Shown: positions 55,001-63,599 of the stretch, piece after piece
Layout: each line of letters begins with the position of its first letter
Numbering within the stretch: position 1 is the stretch's first letter
Assembly: GCA_017432025.1 (NCBI GenBank)
Contig: JAFRJX010000008.1
Coordinates: forward strand, 62,001-126,000
DNA from: Candidatus Saccharimonadota bacterium
GTDB taxonomy: Bacteria; Patescibacteriota; Saccharimonadia; Saccharimonadales; Saccharimonadaceae
DNA length: 64,000 nucleotides
Direction of reading: 5' to 3'
Notes under the pieces: model-generated
Databases searched by the model: none
Told to the model about the DNA's origin: nothing
Seen by the model: only the letters and a program-made list of their open reading frames with translations
Translations under genes and position numbers: made by a program

Positions 55001-56521
55001 AATTTCGTTAATCTTCATTTTGCGAATGATAAGCGCAGAATTAATAATCTTCGTATATGTTTTTACATCTGGTTCATATTCGCTTATGTTAATTGATTTT
55101 TTGGTCGTTTTATGTTTGGAATCGCGCGCATCAATAATATCTTGAATTGTGAAGTCAGTTTCTTTTAGTATATCTAATAGAAAGGCTAAGTATTCAAGAT
55201 TTTCTTTGTATGTATTTATGTTTCCGTTGTTTACGGCTTTATTTTTTGGGATGTCATAGACCCACCTTTCAAGGCGCCTTAGGGAACTATATTCGCTTAC
55301 AATGTGGTAGATTTTAGTTAGATCAGAATAATTACAGTGTTCAAAGTTATCATTGTCATCTTCTCTTAAGCCACGAAAATTCATTTCGGCTAGAACGTCT
55401 CTTAATGCGATGTCATACGTCGTGTTTCCGTCTATTCCACAGGTTACTAGTAATTTGGCGCATTTTTGAATTTTACATAAGAGTGATTCATATTTATCTA
55501 AATCTGTGATACTCTCGAGCTTTAGAAGTGGTCTATCTTCTTTTTCTTGTAGAACAGCTGATGATTCTGTTTCTGGAAGACTTTGTTGGCTAATTTTTTG
55601 TATTTTTTCACCAAGAGTAACCCGTTTTTTTGCAATCTTTAATATGTTGCTAAAATCTGAATCTGAACTCACAAATTTATTAAGATTAATGATTTTTGAG
55701 TAGCGAACAATTTGACAGAGGCTATTCAGATATTCGTTGACGTCTACTTCCTTTGCCGCAGTGAGTCCATTTATATTCGGTGTTTCTTCTATGTTTTCAA
55801 CAATGTCTTCAATGATTTCTTGAGCGTTATGGAGATTAAAATCTGTTTTTTCTGGGTTAAGGTATTTTAGCGGTCCTTTCGGATTATTTAATTCAGAGAA
55901 TAAATTATATCTGTCGGAGTAGCTGTTTAATAGTTGCAAAGCCTTTCTGTATGAGTTATTAGGTACTGTATGGAGAATATCTTTGATGATATCGTTATGA
56001 TGAATGTTTTTTAATGAACTGGCAAGAAGTTCATCAAGGCCGATTTCGTCTGGTTCTGCAGTGAGGTTTTCATTTTTATCCAGTTCACGATAAGTTAATG
56101 CATATGGTAAATCGTCGTCTAGTTCTTCTTGACAATATGGCATTGTCTCAACTGGTTTTGTCATTATGCGCGTTTTTTGTTGTTTAATATATTGGACTCT
56201 TTTTTGAACTGGGTCATTTAAACACCAACAAAAATCTAGAAAATTTAGAGAGCCATCCCTGATATTTAGCTCTTTGTTGAGTTTATTATACATGCGGACA
56301 ATTACATTGAGCGCTTCTGTGTTTTGACTTACAAAGAGAACTTTATCACCACGAACGGCGAGTTCAAATAGGAGGCTAAGGATTAAATGCGATTTACCTG
56401 TACCGGGAGGGCCATAAATAACGGATACGTCTTCCTTACTATTGTTTAATACTCCATCAAGAGCTTGTTTTTGCGATGGATCTAGTAGGTTTATTGTTGT
56501 TCGCATAATATTTTTTCCCAT
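52064..56521 (-). CDS. SF1 helicase with C-terminal MTES_1575-type nuclease domain, 1485 aa
   Basis: Walker A GPPGTGKS is at 37-44; a long helical insertion follows (about 100-790); Walker B VIFDEASQLLPG is near 820; later SF1 motifs include NCQGIEGDHTIMYLP and NVSITRQRK. At about 1140-1240 lies a PD-(D/E)XK domain (GFRIDIGIYG, LGIEMDGATYHSG) of the REase_MTES_1575/Vsr-like group. Two small beta modules end the protein. Such helicase-nuclease proteins occur in defence islands. The start overlaps the upstream gene by 31 bases; an internal ATG at 56506 is possible. Confidence 0.9.
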   Translation of the reverse strand: MGKNIMRTTINLLDPSQKQALDGVLNNSKEDVSVIYGPPGTGKSHLILSLLFELAVRGDKVLFVSQNTEALNVIVRMYNKLNKELNIRDGSLNFLDFCWCLNDPVQKRVQYIKQQKTRIMTKPVETMPYCQEELDDDLPYALTYRELDKNENLTAEPDEIGLDELLASSLKNIHHNDIIKDILHTVPNNSYRKALQLLNSYSDRYNLFSELNNPKGPLKYLNPEKTDFNLHNAQEIIEDIVENIEETPNINGLTAAKEVDVNEYLNSLCQIVRYSKIINLNKFVSSDSDFSNILKIAKKRVTLGEKIQKISQQSLPETESSAVLQEKEDRPLLKLESITDLDKYESLLCKIQKCAKLLVTCGIDGNTTYDIALRDVLAEMNFRGLREDDNDNFEHCNYSDLTKIYHIVSEYSSLRRLERWVYDIPKNKAVNNGNINTYKENLEYLAFLLDILKETDFTIQDIIDARDSKHKTTKKSINISEYEPDVKTYTKIINSALIIRKMKINEIGGYTLDNIISIAERQIKDIDEILGIVAKNKRYSSESVEEVVSKINKNIADNNIEKEQSRIEEELKPLFNESTKIETSCKQLLELSSECESLNELLKNIQNPADAEKYTIEKIDSLRQLLITAQQSEILSPKFFTMNANDNLYTWSNHIYTIRDYNRPDEFDAFIIHNRFIKELKETLTPRNNRILDSYLNNEDITFDEFREHMTKDIVGTIYDNAPLSVRKHIANKYFSDYKEIHKKLRMREYISGLQNLKLAYEDPAKTLSFNSNWRPATTNIERISRNSEMISDAFPVTIATPADVAKYIAPRKDFYDYVIFDEASQLLPGQALPSIYRAKKAVIVGDQHQMPPTSTITIGFSGFDGGTDGGLDGSDEKSILDLAINMQLDATYYLKVHYRSESNKLFEPSRKAIYEQYGVQSIYEAKSNTMPLYVEDNLGEDDNRNFSSIIRRIDYYLSKDDKATFCILFTRQDKGGLNNFKKYLEESNNSQIADLYKEDRILISTVTNCQGIEGDHTIMYLPYYNSPRAMWFFNQAAGAYKRLNVSITRQRKTLDVIMGNSKSQWIQVCQDFLDDDNCESNQKISAELLHTLLADAGQIIDEDYLERTLGPNAQNIDSPLTQQLYDKLNEHYDSRLGRDLKIWCEVGWNMIIPNAEAREKNNRNVGFRIDIGIYGVKQKKFILGIEMDGATYHSGFKKEFSDLQRQATLERKGWNIYRIWSTNWLRDTEKEFNDLVQTIDELLAKEEEPEDNRVDSDYDEFNHDNSDVFQHTDSELQYDEPAKQTEPFKSDDNDSELTIDIPTSKKTETEVNGETLVNLMKKCKKNGQPLEIKYSNVPLNDAQKNMVPFMKMYIKEVDDKNDFFLGSFELTSSPYRIKISDVFEYKNNEISNQNGIVQSIRAEESKTTDEPDASNLIMTTSFLETHLGKDITFKYQSKKKNSGKNWRTYKLVKFNSKYFYCTSDKFSGGGMGTFRRDQVLEIKD

Positions 56522-57360
56522 GTTTTATCTAGATATTCAGTTTCAAAGCCAGTTACAATGCCCAACATACTAAAGGTTGCATCTACCTTTATATCCTCAA
56601 CGTTCGGTAGCTCTAGCTTTTCTAATTTGCTTTTTATTAGATTAAGTTTTGAAGGTAGATTGCTATCTGCTATAATCGAAACTCCATTGGTGATTTTTTG
56701 AATTTCAGATTTAAGATAGCGCTCGTCTAATGAAAAATTGACGAATCCGGATTGTTCAATATATGCTGTGCGCTTGATATTGTCTGTGTGTTGACAATCA
56801 AAAAGAAATAGAGGGAATGTCATGATTTCGGATTTTGAGCTATCAACAATTGTTGCTGTAACCTTTCCTATTGTCAAATAGTGTAACCGGCTGCCGTGGA
56901 TTCTGTATTGCATGTCGGTTTTTTTCTTTAGCTGGTATAAATTCTGTGATAGAAGACGTCTTTTTGTTGCGTCGCTTGCCGATAGCCATAAGTTACGTTT
57001 TTGCTCATTTTCGAAAAGAAGATATTGGCTTAGTTGCGTAAGTTGAAGTTCATTTCCGGAAATTAGTTCACGAATTATCCTCTCTGTGCCATCAATGTCG
57101 AAGATAAATCCGTAATCCCTGGAGAGTTTCCCCGGTTTTTTAATAAATAGCGCGCCAAGATTGTCTGGATTAGTACTGCTGTTTGCTAATTCTTCTGATG
57201 ATACATCGATTATCACTCTGTTTCTTGAGCGCGAAGTTAAATCCATATATTCTGGAATGGAACCGCAAATAAGAGACCCTTTCTGTGATACTAGGTTTTT
57301 ATGGTAAGTATCAAGGTTATCTGATCCGTTTTTTCTAATTAATTCATCAAATGCTGACAT
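56491..57360 (-). CDS. Partner protein of the helicase-nuclease (possibly DUF4011-like), 289 aa
   Basis: ATG 57360 is chosen because a promoter (TTTCAA, 17 bases, TAAAAT) lies just upstream of it and downstream of an alternative ATG at 57432. The sequence (YMDLTSRSRNRVIIDV, MTFPLFLFDCQ) resembles the DUF4011-type region normally fused to the N-terminus of MTES_1575 helicases. I infer that the usual giant protein is split here. The gene overlaps the helicase gene, so the two are coupled. Confidence 0.6.
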   Translation of the reverse strand: MSAFDELIRKNGSDNLDTYHKNLVSQKGSLICGSIPEYMDLTSRSRNRVIIDVSSEELANSSTNPDNLGALFIKKPGKLSRDYGFIFDIDGTERIIRELISGNELQLTQLSQYLLFENEQKRNLWLSASDATKRRLLSQNLYQLKKKTDMQYRIHGSRLHYLTIGKVTATIVDSSKSEIMTFPLFLFDCQHTDNIKRTAYIEQSGFVNFSLDERYLKSEIQKITNGVSIIADSNLPSKLNLIKSKLEKLELPNVEDIKVDATFSMLGIVTGFETEYLDKTWEKILCEQQ

Positions 57361-57467
57361 ATTTTTCTCTTTAATTCTTGGTTTATATTTTACCATTTTT
57401 CTCTGCCAATTGAAAGCATGAGCGTAATACAAATTGAATTGCGTGCTATAATTAAACTTGAGGGTTT

Positions 57468-59195
57468 ATGGCGCATTTTATACCAGTTGGACAACCAGAA
57501 GACTATCATGATAGCAATGCTGAAAGAATGGTTTATAATGCTTTCAGAAAGCTACCGAATAACTATATCGTTTTTTATTCATTGAAATGGGGGAGAGAAT
57601 ACGATAGTCGTTATCAAAAAGGGGAGGCGGATTTTTTGTTGTTTGATCCGTCGCGAGGTTTTCTGGTTATAGAAGTTAAGGGCGGTGGAATTAAGAAAGA
57701 CGATAAAGGACGTTGGTTCTCAATAGACAAAAGTGGTTACGAGCATCAACTGCGATATTCTCCTCTTGACCAAGCATGGCGTAGTGCTAGAAGATTTATG
57801 GATTTATTGTCCGATTCATCGGATAGGGATATTCGTAGATATCCAGTCATCCCAACGGTGTGGTTCCCAAGCGTGAGAATGAATGAAATTCAAGGCGACC
57901 TTCCTTCAGACTATCAGCCTTCAAATACGTTTACTTATCCAGATTTAGAAGACCCTGAAAAAGCGATTAACTTAGCCTTTGATTATAATAATGCGAGACG
58001 AGTTCCCCCAGAAATGGCAACGAGGGAGAAAATAGATGCCGTTATTCAAGTCTTTGCACCATCTTTTCATATAGTGCCAAGTGTATCTATTGAAATACAA
58101 GAACGGGAATATATGTTTAACCAGTTAACAAATGAACAGGCCGCTCTGCTTGATTATCTTGTTGAACAGCGTACGGCAGGTATTCAGGGTGCTGGTGGAA
58201 CCGGTAAAACGATGATTGCTCTTGAATGCGCAAGGCGCTTACCTAAAGACACTAATGTGCTATTTCTATGTTTCAATAAAATGATTTTGCAATACTTAAG
58301 GGATAATTTTTCTGAAGAGATGCCAAATGTTACATTTTCAAATCTTAATCAATTATATGCTCAATCTGGTGGGCAAGAATATGCTAACGATGATGAGATT
58401 ACTGATTTCTTGTTAAGTGGATTCAGCGATAATTACCAATTTGACCATATTATTATAGATGAAGGGCAGGATTTTGCAGCAGATCATCTTGATTTTCTGA
58501 TGGATATAGTTCAGGCAACGGGTGGCTATTTTTACATTTTTTATGATAAAAACCAGCTTGTTCACAAGTGGGGAAGCGATGTGGATCAAACTATTGAATG
58601 GCTTAAAAAGCTAGATTGTCGTTTAGTATTGAATAAGAATTGTCGCAATACGTATCAGATTGCAAAAACTGCCTATTCGCCATTTGGACTGGATAGGATT
58701 ACACTTGCAGAGAGAATTAATGGTGACACCCCATGTATCAATAATTATTCAAGTATCGAAGAAGCAATACATGGAATTGCCGAAACAATTCGTTTTTATA
58801 CGGACAAAGGCTATAAGAGGAAGCAAATAACGATTTTGACATTGAAGACTCTTACAAAGACAATCCTAGCAGGAAGAGAATCAATTGATGGCTACCGATT
58901 GACAAACGATCTCAACGGTGATGGGATTCTATTTACTACTGCAAGAAAATATAAAGGCCTCGAGAGTGACGTAGTTATAGTGGTTGATTTTGACGAACAA
59001 GCATTTAAAGACGATAACGCTAAAAGTGTGTTTTATGTGGCTTGTAGTCGTGCAAAACATTGTTTAACGTTTATCGCGTCTTTGGATGATGCTGAAATGA
59101 CTAAGATGGTCGAGGATTTAGGTGGGAACCCGACGAACGAGCCACGTAGAAACTTGAAAAAAGCTCTCAGCGTGGATTTTCAGTTTATAAGATAG
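57468..59195 (+). CDS. NERD nuclease-UvrD-like helicase
   Basis: Residues 1-about 130 are a NERD domain with nuclease residues GEADF (52-56) and EVK (69-71). A UvrD/Rep-type SF1 helicase follows: Walker A GAGGTGKT (241-248), HIIIDEGQDF, and TTARKYKGLESDVVIVVDFDE near the end, with YVACSRAKHCL as motif VI. It is divergent from the helicase-nuclease pair (TATAAT 57447-57452). NERD helicases are frequent in phage-defence loci. Confidence 0.92.
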   Translation: MAHFIPVGQPEDYHDSNAERMVYNAFRKLPNNYIVFYSLKWGREYDSRYQKGEADFLLFDPSRGFLVIEVKGGGIKKDDKGRWFSIDKSGYEHQLRYSPLDQAWRSARRFMDLLSDSSDRDIRRYPVIPTVWFPSVRMNEIQGDLPSDYQPSNTFTYPDLEDPEKAINLAFDYNNARRVPPEMATREKIDAVIQVFAPSFHIVPSVSIEIQEREYMFNQLTNEQAALLDYLVEQRTAGIQGAGGTGKTMIALECARRLPKDTNVLFLCFNKMILQYLRDNFSEEMPNVTFSNLNQLYAQSGGQEYANDDEITDFLLSGFSDNYQFDHIIIDEGQDFAADHLDFLMDIVQATGGYFYIFYDKNQLVHKWGSDVDQTIEWLKKLDCRLVLNKNCRNTYQIAKTAYSPFGLDRITLAERINGDTPCINNYSSIEEAIHGIAETIRFYTDKGYKRKQITILTLKTLTKTILAGRESIDGYRLTNDLNGDGILFTTARKYKGLESDVVIVVDFDEQAFKDDNAKSVFYVACSRAKHCLTFIASLDDAEMTKMVEDLGGNPTNEPRRNLKKALSVDFQFIR

Positions 59196-59205
59196 ATTTA
59201 CAAAT

Positions 59206-59478
59206 TTAGTCGCTTGTATCGTAGTGCTCGACTACTTCGCCATTAACTCTAATTACGCCGTTGGCTGCAGTGATTCTTGGAAGTTGGCAAATTGTGAAAT
59301 AGTCGTTGATATCAAAATTACCAGGGGTACATCCAATTTCTTCTAGATCTTCATCTACATCTGAATAGTAACGGTTTGCACATTCTAGGTTTTCTGGATA
59401 GTTGCGCTCAAGAAAATCCCACCAGTTTCTTTTATCTACCTGGGTGAGTTCATAATCGCTTTTTTGGTAATTACTCAT
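59206..59478 (-). CDS. Hypothetical protein, 90 aa
   Basis: An acidic soluble protein (NWWDFLERNYPENLECANRYYSDVDEDLEEIG), second gene of a small operon. It overlaps the 37-residue ORF upstream by 8 bases. No family recognised. Confidence 0.65.
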   Translation of the reverse strand: MSNYQKSDYELTQVDKRNWWDFLERNYPENLECANRYYSDVDEDLEEIGCTPGNFDINDYFTICQLPRITAANGVIRVNGEVVEHYDTSD

Positions 59479-59584
59479 AATCCGCCTTTCCCTTTAGACG
59501 ATCTTCATGATATTTTCCGCTGGCAATAAACGCCTTAGCGATAGCGATCTTACATTCCTTATAATTCTTTGGGTCAAAACTCAT
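59471..59584 (-). CDS. Small protein, 37 aa
   Basis: The ORF (MSFDPKNYKECKIAIAKAFI and 17 more residues) follows a canonical promoter on the minus strand: TTGACT, 17 bases, TATAAT, ending about 24 bases before its ATG. It overlaps the 90-residue gene, and the pair resembles a small toxin-antitoxin-like or accessory operon; there is no direct evidence for that. Confidence 0.6.
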   Translation of the reverse strand: MSFDPKNYKECKIAIAKAFIASGKYHEDRLKGKADYE

Positions 59585-59684
59585 ATAAAACCTTTAGTTT
59601 ATATGTCTATTATACCACTTTTGGTTATTTTAGTCAATAGGTTTATGCATATTTTGTTATCTTGAGCTAAGTTTGTTTTTAGTA

Positions 59685-59713
59685 TTGACTTTTTTGGCAA
59701 TGTGTGCTATAAT
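59685..59713 (+). promoter_or_regulatory. Strong promoter of a candidate ncRNA
   Basis: TTGACT (59685-59690), 17 bases, TATAAT (59708-59713), followed by no convincing ORF. Confidence 0.75.
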
Positions 59714-59719
59714 GATAAT

Positions 59720-59836
59720 ATATCCATAGAGATGCGGAACGTTTAATATAGCGCAGTACGTATAATACTATGGTTAAGCAGTACTCAATTTATGTCGCTT
59801 ATAGAAATAGACTCCGTGAAAACGGAGTCTATTTTG
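59720..59836 (+). ncRNA. Candidate small RNA, about 117 nt
   Basis: The unit runs from a strong promoter to a perfect intrinsic terminator (11-bp stem ATAGACTCCGT with ACGGAGTCTAT around a GAAA tetraloop, then TTT). The only start inside gives a 23-codon ORF without a ribosome binding site. GCAGTAC occurs twice within. It does not match 6S, SRP or tmRNA features I know. Confidence 0.6.
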
Positions 59837-59868
59837 TTGGTAGCACCTTGCTATATTCCGTAAAAAAT

Positions 59869-59927
59869 GTTATAATACCTCAGTTGGCCTTCGGCCAAAG
59901 TATTTTTTAAAAGGATGGTGCATGTGA
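59869..59927 (+). promoter_or_regulatory. Leader of the SPFH lipoprotein gene
   Basis: A TATAAT -10 (59870-59875) is followed by a hairpin (TTGGCC-TTCG-GGCCAA) and AAAGGATG ahead of the ATG. The hairpin is followed by TTTTTT, so it could attenuate transcription. Confidence 0.5.
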
Positions 59928-60773
59928 ATGAAGACAATGAAAAAGCTGGTAATCGCAATCCTCGTTCTCATAGTAATGGTGTTTCTGGTGGGATGTAGTG
60001 AGACGGTGGTGCCTGATGGCGCAACCGGCGTCGTGGTACACGACGGAATTGTATCAGATGAATATCTGCAGCCCGGTCGGCATACGACCGATGACAGTAC
60101 GCACACTTCGATTGTGATCGTAGACAATAAGATTAAGACTGCCTCTTATAGCAATACCATTGAGGGGCAGAGCAAGGACGACGTCATTATCAATGCTTCC
60201 GGCTATAGCTTTAGCTACCGGATTGGTGGCGGAGCAAAATCCGTCTGGCTTGTGAAAAACATTTCCGACCGCGATAATATCGTTCCGCCGTCCATCGTGG
60301 AAAATGCCCTGAAAGACGCTCTGCTCGAAGTGGAAGCGAAGAATGTGACGAAACGCGTATTCGTGGAGCCGATCTTTAAAGAGATACTCCAGAAGAGAAT
60401 CAATGAATATCTTGGATATCACAACGGCGAAGATACGACACTCATCACGGTAACTTCCGTTTCGATTGGCAACCTTTCGCTGGAAGCGGCGTACGACCAA
60501 GAACTCTCGCGTGGAGCAATTCTTACCAAGCGTGCCGAAAACGACAAGCTGGAATACGAAACGAGCATCGCTAGTGCGGAAACGCAGGCGGAACTCGCGA
60601 AGTACGAAGCCGAACGGCTGACAGCCGGCTGGGAAGAACTCAGCGAAAAATTCACTCCCGAAGTGGCAGCCTATCTCATCATTGAAAAATGGGATGGACA
60701 TTGTACTCCTGGTAGTCCGATGGAACAGTTGATTGAATACTACGTGAGCGAAGCGCTGAAAGACGAGCCTTAA
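59928..60773 (+). CDS. SPFH/band 7 (prohibitin-like) lipoprotein
   Basis: A type II signal peptide ends in the lipobox LVGC (Cys at about 23), followed by an SPFH domain (about 30-190: VVVHDGIVSDEYLQPGRH, VNA-type segment DVIINASGYSFSYRI) and a coiled coil (about 190-240). The lipid-anchored protein would face outward and form oligomeric rings on the membrane. It starts a two-gene operon with the next gene 13 bases downstream. Confidence 0.85.
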   Translation: MKTMKKLVIAILVLIVMVFLVGCSETVVPDGATGVVVHDGIVSDEYLQPGRHTTDDSTHTSIVIVDNKIKTASYSNTIEGQSKDDVIINASGYSFSYRIGGGAKSVWLVKNISDRDNIVPPSIVENALKDALLEVEAKNVTKRVFVEPIFKEILQKRINEYLGYHNGEDTTLITVTSVSIGNLSLEAAYDQELSRGAILTKRAENDKLEYETSIASAETQAELAKYEAERLTAGWEELSEKFTPEVAAYLIIEKWDGHCTPGSPMEQLIEYYVSEALKDEP

Positions 60774-60786
60774 GTGAGGTGACACA

Positions 60787-61329
60787 ATGAAACAAGGCCA
60801 GAAAATCGTAATTATCATTCTGTTTATAATTCTGGCGGCGTTTTCGTGTTTCCGGTATTATTACTACGCGACACACGGAGAAGAGTTTTTTCCTTCGATG
60901 ATTAAACGCTTCCTCCGGCCACCAGAAGAGAGCCCCGAAATAGTTGAGGTTGATTTATCGACTAGACTAACGGTGAACCCGGCTTATGACGGAACGAACA
61001 AGGAATTCATCTATGATAATACTCTTGACGAGGACGCCGTGGTGAGAATCCACCAGACGAAAACGTATCAGTATTATGATAGTAGTGGTAATGCCATTGA
61101 AACGGTGGAAACGCAATCTTACAATGCGAATTCCGAAATGCTGTTTTCCGGCTATCGGCGGGGAAGCAAGAAAATGTCTGATACAAGTGTTACGAGACAG
61201 GAAATCGAGATTCTCTATCGTTATGAAGACGATGTGATTAATCGAGAGTATACGATCAGCTCGTTTAACGGGTCGGAACTCTTAGCGATAGACACTCGGT
61301 CTTCAACCAAAAATCGCACAAAATCCTAA
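60787..61329 (+). CDS. Exported/anchored hypothetical protein, 180 aa
   Basis: An N-terminal membrane helix (about 7-28) precedes a Tyr/Glu/Asp-rich extracytoplasmic domain predicted as beta strands (IHQTKTYQYYDSSGNAIETV). It follows the SPFH gene after a GAGGTGA site. An intrinsic terminator follows. No family recognised. Confidence 0.7.
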   Translation: MKQGQKIVIIILFIILAAFSCFRYYYYATHGEEFFPSMIKRFLRPPEESPEIVEVDLSTRLTVNPAYDGTNKEFIYDNTLDEDAVVRIHQTKTYQYYDSSGNAIETVETQSYNANSEMLFSGYRRGSKKMSDTSVTRQEIEILYRYEDDVINREYTISSFNGSELLAIDTRSSTKNRTKS

Positions 61330-61350
61330 GCCCCTACGGGGGCTTTTTTA
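61328..61350 (+). terminator. Terminator of the SPFH operon
   Basis: AAGCCCC pairs with GGGGCTT around TACG, followed by TTTTTA. Confidence 0.88.
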
Positions 61351-61421
61351 TTGAAAAATTGTTAGATTGATAATCGGGGAGTTTTATCTTATAATTCTAT
61401 ACAAGTTGTAGAGGTAAAAAA

Positions 61422-62900
61422 ATGAAAAACAGATTACGTTATTGGCTTAGGAAGGACCGGACTTGGTACTTGATTACTTTTGTGCTCCTCGCGGTACTTT
61501 GCTTTTTGTTCCCGTATACAGGCGACGACTGGTCGTGGGGTTCATCGGTGGGGATTGATCGGATTAATGCTGGATTCGTTGACTATGGTGGACGTTATTT
61601 TGGCTATATTATTGTGCTAGTACTAACGAGGCTACGTGTACTCAAGGCTCTCGTGATGGCGGGGACATTCTTTGGATTAGGATGGATTGTAAAAAGCATT
61701 GTGAAACAAAAGTGGGCATTCTTTGCGACGATACTTCTGATCTTTCTCGTCGGAAATGAAATTTTTGCGCAGTCGGTGGCGTGGACGTCGGGTTTTTCGA
61801 ATTACGCAACGACAGCAATTATGATTGTGGCGTTTCTGATGGTGGTATTTAATATTATTTTTGAAGGTAAAACAGAATCGCTTTGGCTAAGAATCGGGAT
61901 GTTTTTACTGGGGCTTGGCGGAAGCCTTATTATGGAGAATGTGACGGTGTTTTTCGTGGTGATGCCGATATTACTGCAGATTTATTTGTGGGCGAAGGAA
62001 AGAAGATTTTCGCCAGCGCTTCTAATCTTTACGATTGGCGCGGTGATTGGTGCGGTCCTCATGTTCACGAATTCGGCGTATACGAATATTGCGAGTGCAC
62101 AGGACGGGTATCGTACGATGAGCTTTTCGGTTACGGAGTTACTGATGCGGGCGAAAGAGAATTACGTGACGGCGATTCATCCGTACGGATTGTTTAAGAA
62201 CGTGATTTTGATTTTGTCGTTGTTTCTTGGTGGTCTGTTCTTCCTTGGCGGACATAAAAGAAATAAAGTGTCCGTGTGGTCGTTTGCAGTGTTTGCTGTG
62301 TTTACATTAATTGATTTCCTGAGCAACGTGGTGATTGGCGCAACGTACAAGCCGAAAATCTTTTTGTATCTCGAAGCACTTCTTTCTTTCATTGCGATTG
62401 TGTCGCTCGTGGTGTTTACGATTTCGATTTTGAAAGAGAGAAAGACGGAACGAAGAATCATGACGGTGCTGTGGCTGTCGTTTGCGATTCTGGTCGGGCC
62501 GCTCTTTGTGGTGACGCCGATCGGGCCAAGAAACTTTTTCTCACCATATATATTATTAGTGATTATTAGTTTGATGGTGTGGGTGCAGGCGCTGGAACCA
62601 TTTAAAGCGAAGAAGCAAAATGTATTTTTGCCGTGGCTCGAGAAGGCGCTAAGACTCAGTGCTGTGGTAGTCGTGGCGGTTTATGTGTGCATTTTTGTAC
62701 CAGTTTATTATGTGGATGTGATGCGCCTAAAGACGATTCGAAAAGAAGTGGAAGCGGGGAAGCAGGAAGTAATCTTGAAACGCTTGCCGTTTGATTCACT
62801 AATGTGGGTGTCGTCACCGACGTTTGATAAATTTACTGAGCGCTACAAAATGTTCTACGACATCCCGATGGAAGTGGATGTGGTAAACGAACAAATTTAG
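61422..62900 (+). CDS. DUF6056-like polytopic membrane protein (possible GT-C glycosyltransferase)
   Basis: The 492-residue protein has about 11 membrane helices. The first extracytoplasmic loop carries YTGDDWSWG, resembling the acidic motif of DUF6056 and GT-C lipid-linked glycosyltransferases. An AGAGG site precedes the ATG. It may transfer sugars to cell-surface polymers; that role is inferred from fold class only. Confidence 0.8.
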   Translation: MKNRLRYWLRKDRTWYLITFVLLAVLCFLFPYTGDDWSWGSSVGIDRINAGFVDYGGRYFGYIIVLVLTRLRVLKALVMAGTFFGLGWIVKSIVKQKWAFFATILLIFLVGNEIFAQSVAWTSGFSNYATTAIMIVAFLMVVFNIIFEGKTESLWLRIGMFLLGLGGSLIMENVTVFFVVMPILLQIYLWAKERRFSPALLIFTIGAVIGAVLMFTNSAYTNIASAQDGYRTMSFSVTELLMRAKENYVTAIHPYGLFKNVILILSLFLGGLFFLGGHKRNKVSVWSFAVFAVFTLIDFLSNVVIGATYKPKIFLYLEALLSFIAIVSLVVFTISILKERKTERRIMTVLWLSFAILVGPLFVVTPIGPRNFFSPYILLVIISLMVWVQALEPFKAKKQNVFLPWLEKALRLSAVVVVAVYVCIFVPVYYVDVMRLKTIRKEVEAGKQEVILKRLPFDSLMWVSSPTFDKFTERYKMFYDIPMEVDVVNEQI

Positions 62901-63514
62901 GAATTAGTTAGAGAAATCTCTTCACCTTTTTCGACGACGAGTTTATTCTCCGCAGTGAAGCGGGCGACGATGTCGTGATTTAATGCGTCGCTTCTTGGGT
63001 CAGTGTGGTATGGGATGCTGTGCTTAGCGTGAACTTTCTCGGCCGCTTCGGTCGCGAGTTCTGGTGTCATAGTGTAGGTGCCGTCCATTGGGAAGAAGGC
63101 GTAGTCAAGGCCGCGATCTTTAAAAGAATCCATCCCAGGAGTGATGGTGGTGTCGCCTGGAATGTAGAGGGTGATGCCACTTTTTAAAGTTAGAATGTAG
63201 CCAACGCATTTGGTTTCGTCGTGGAATTGGTTATAGCCGGCGGAGACGGCCTCGACTTTGACGTAATCAAAATCGAAGGTTTTATACTCGCCATTAACGA
63301 GAGCTTCTTTCTCGGTGATAATAGTCGCGTGGTCGCGGTGCTGGACTTTAGAAATCTCATTATGGTCGAAATGGTCGTGAGTGACGAGGATTAAATCGGC
63401 CGGGAGTTCGTAGTCACTGTCGTTTCCGGCATAAGGATCTACATAAATAATTTTGCCATCACTCGTGGTAAGGCGAAGGCTGGCATGGCCTATATATAAT
63501 AATTTATCTTCCAT
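62897..63514 (-). CDS. MBL-fold metal-dependent hydrolase (UlaG/UPF0173-like)
   Basis: The start is ATG 63514, with TATAAT 7 bases upstream (leaderless). The metal motif THDHFDHNE and later PGDTTITPG and YHTDP histidines mark a metallo-beta-lactamase fold of the UlaG/UPF0173 group, 205 residues. Substrate unknown. Its end overlaps the membrane protein gene by 4 bases convergently. Confidence 0.88.
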   Translation of the reverse strand: MEDKLLYIGHASLRLTTSDGKIIYVDPYAGNDSDYELPADLILVTHDHFDHNEISKVQHRDHATIITEKEALVNGEYKTFDFDYVKVEAVSAGYNQFHDETKCVGYILTLKSGITLYIPGDTTITPGMDSFKDRGLDYAFFPMDGTYTMTPELATEAAEKVHAKHSIPYHTDPRSDALNHDIVARFTAENKLVVEKGEEISLTNS

Positions 63515-63599
63515 ATAGATAATTATATTATAAAACACTTGACTTTTTTAAACATAAGTGCAATTATAGAGATAAATAAAGGTCATACAGTTTTAAAAA

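Noticed and set aside
59720..59836. 6S RNA, SRP RNA or tmRNA
   Set aside because: Length and sequence features (long central bubble, GGAAG loop, tRNA-like ends) are absent.
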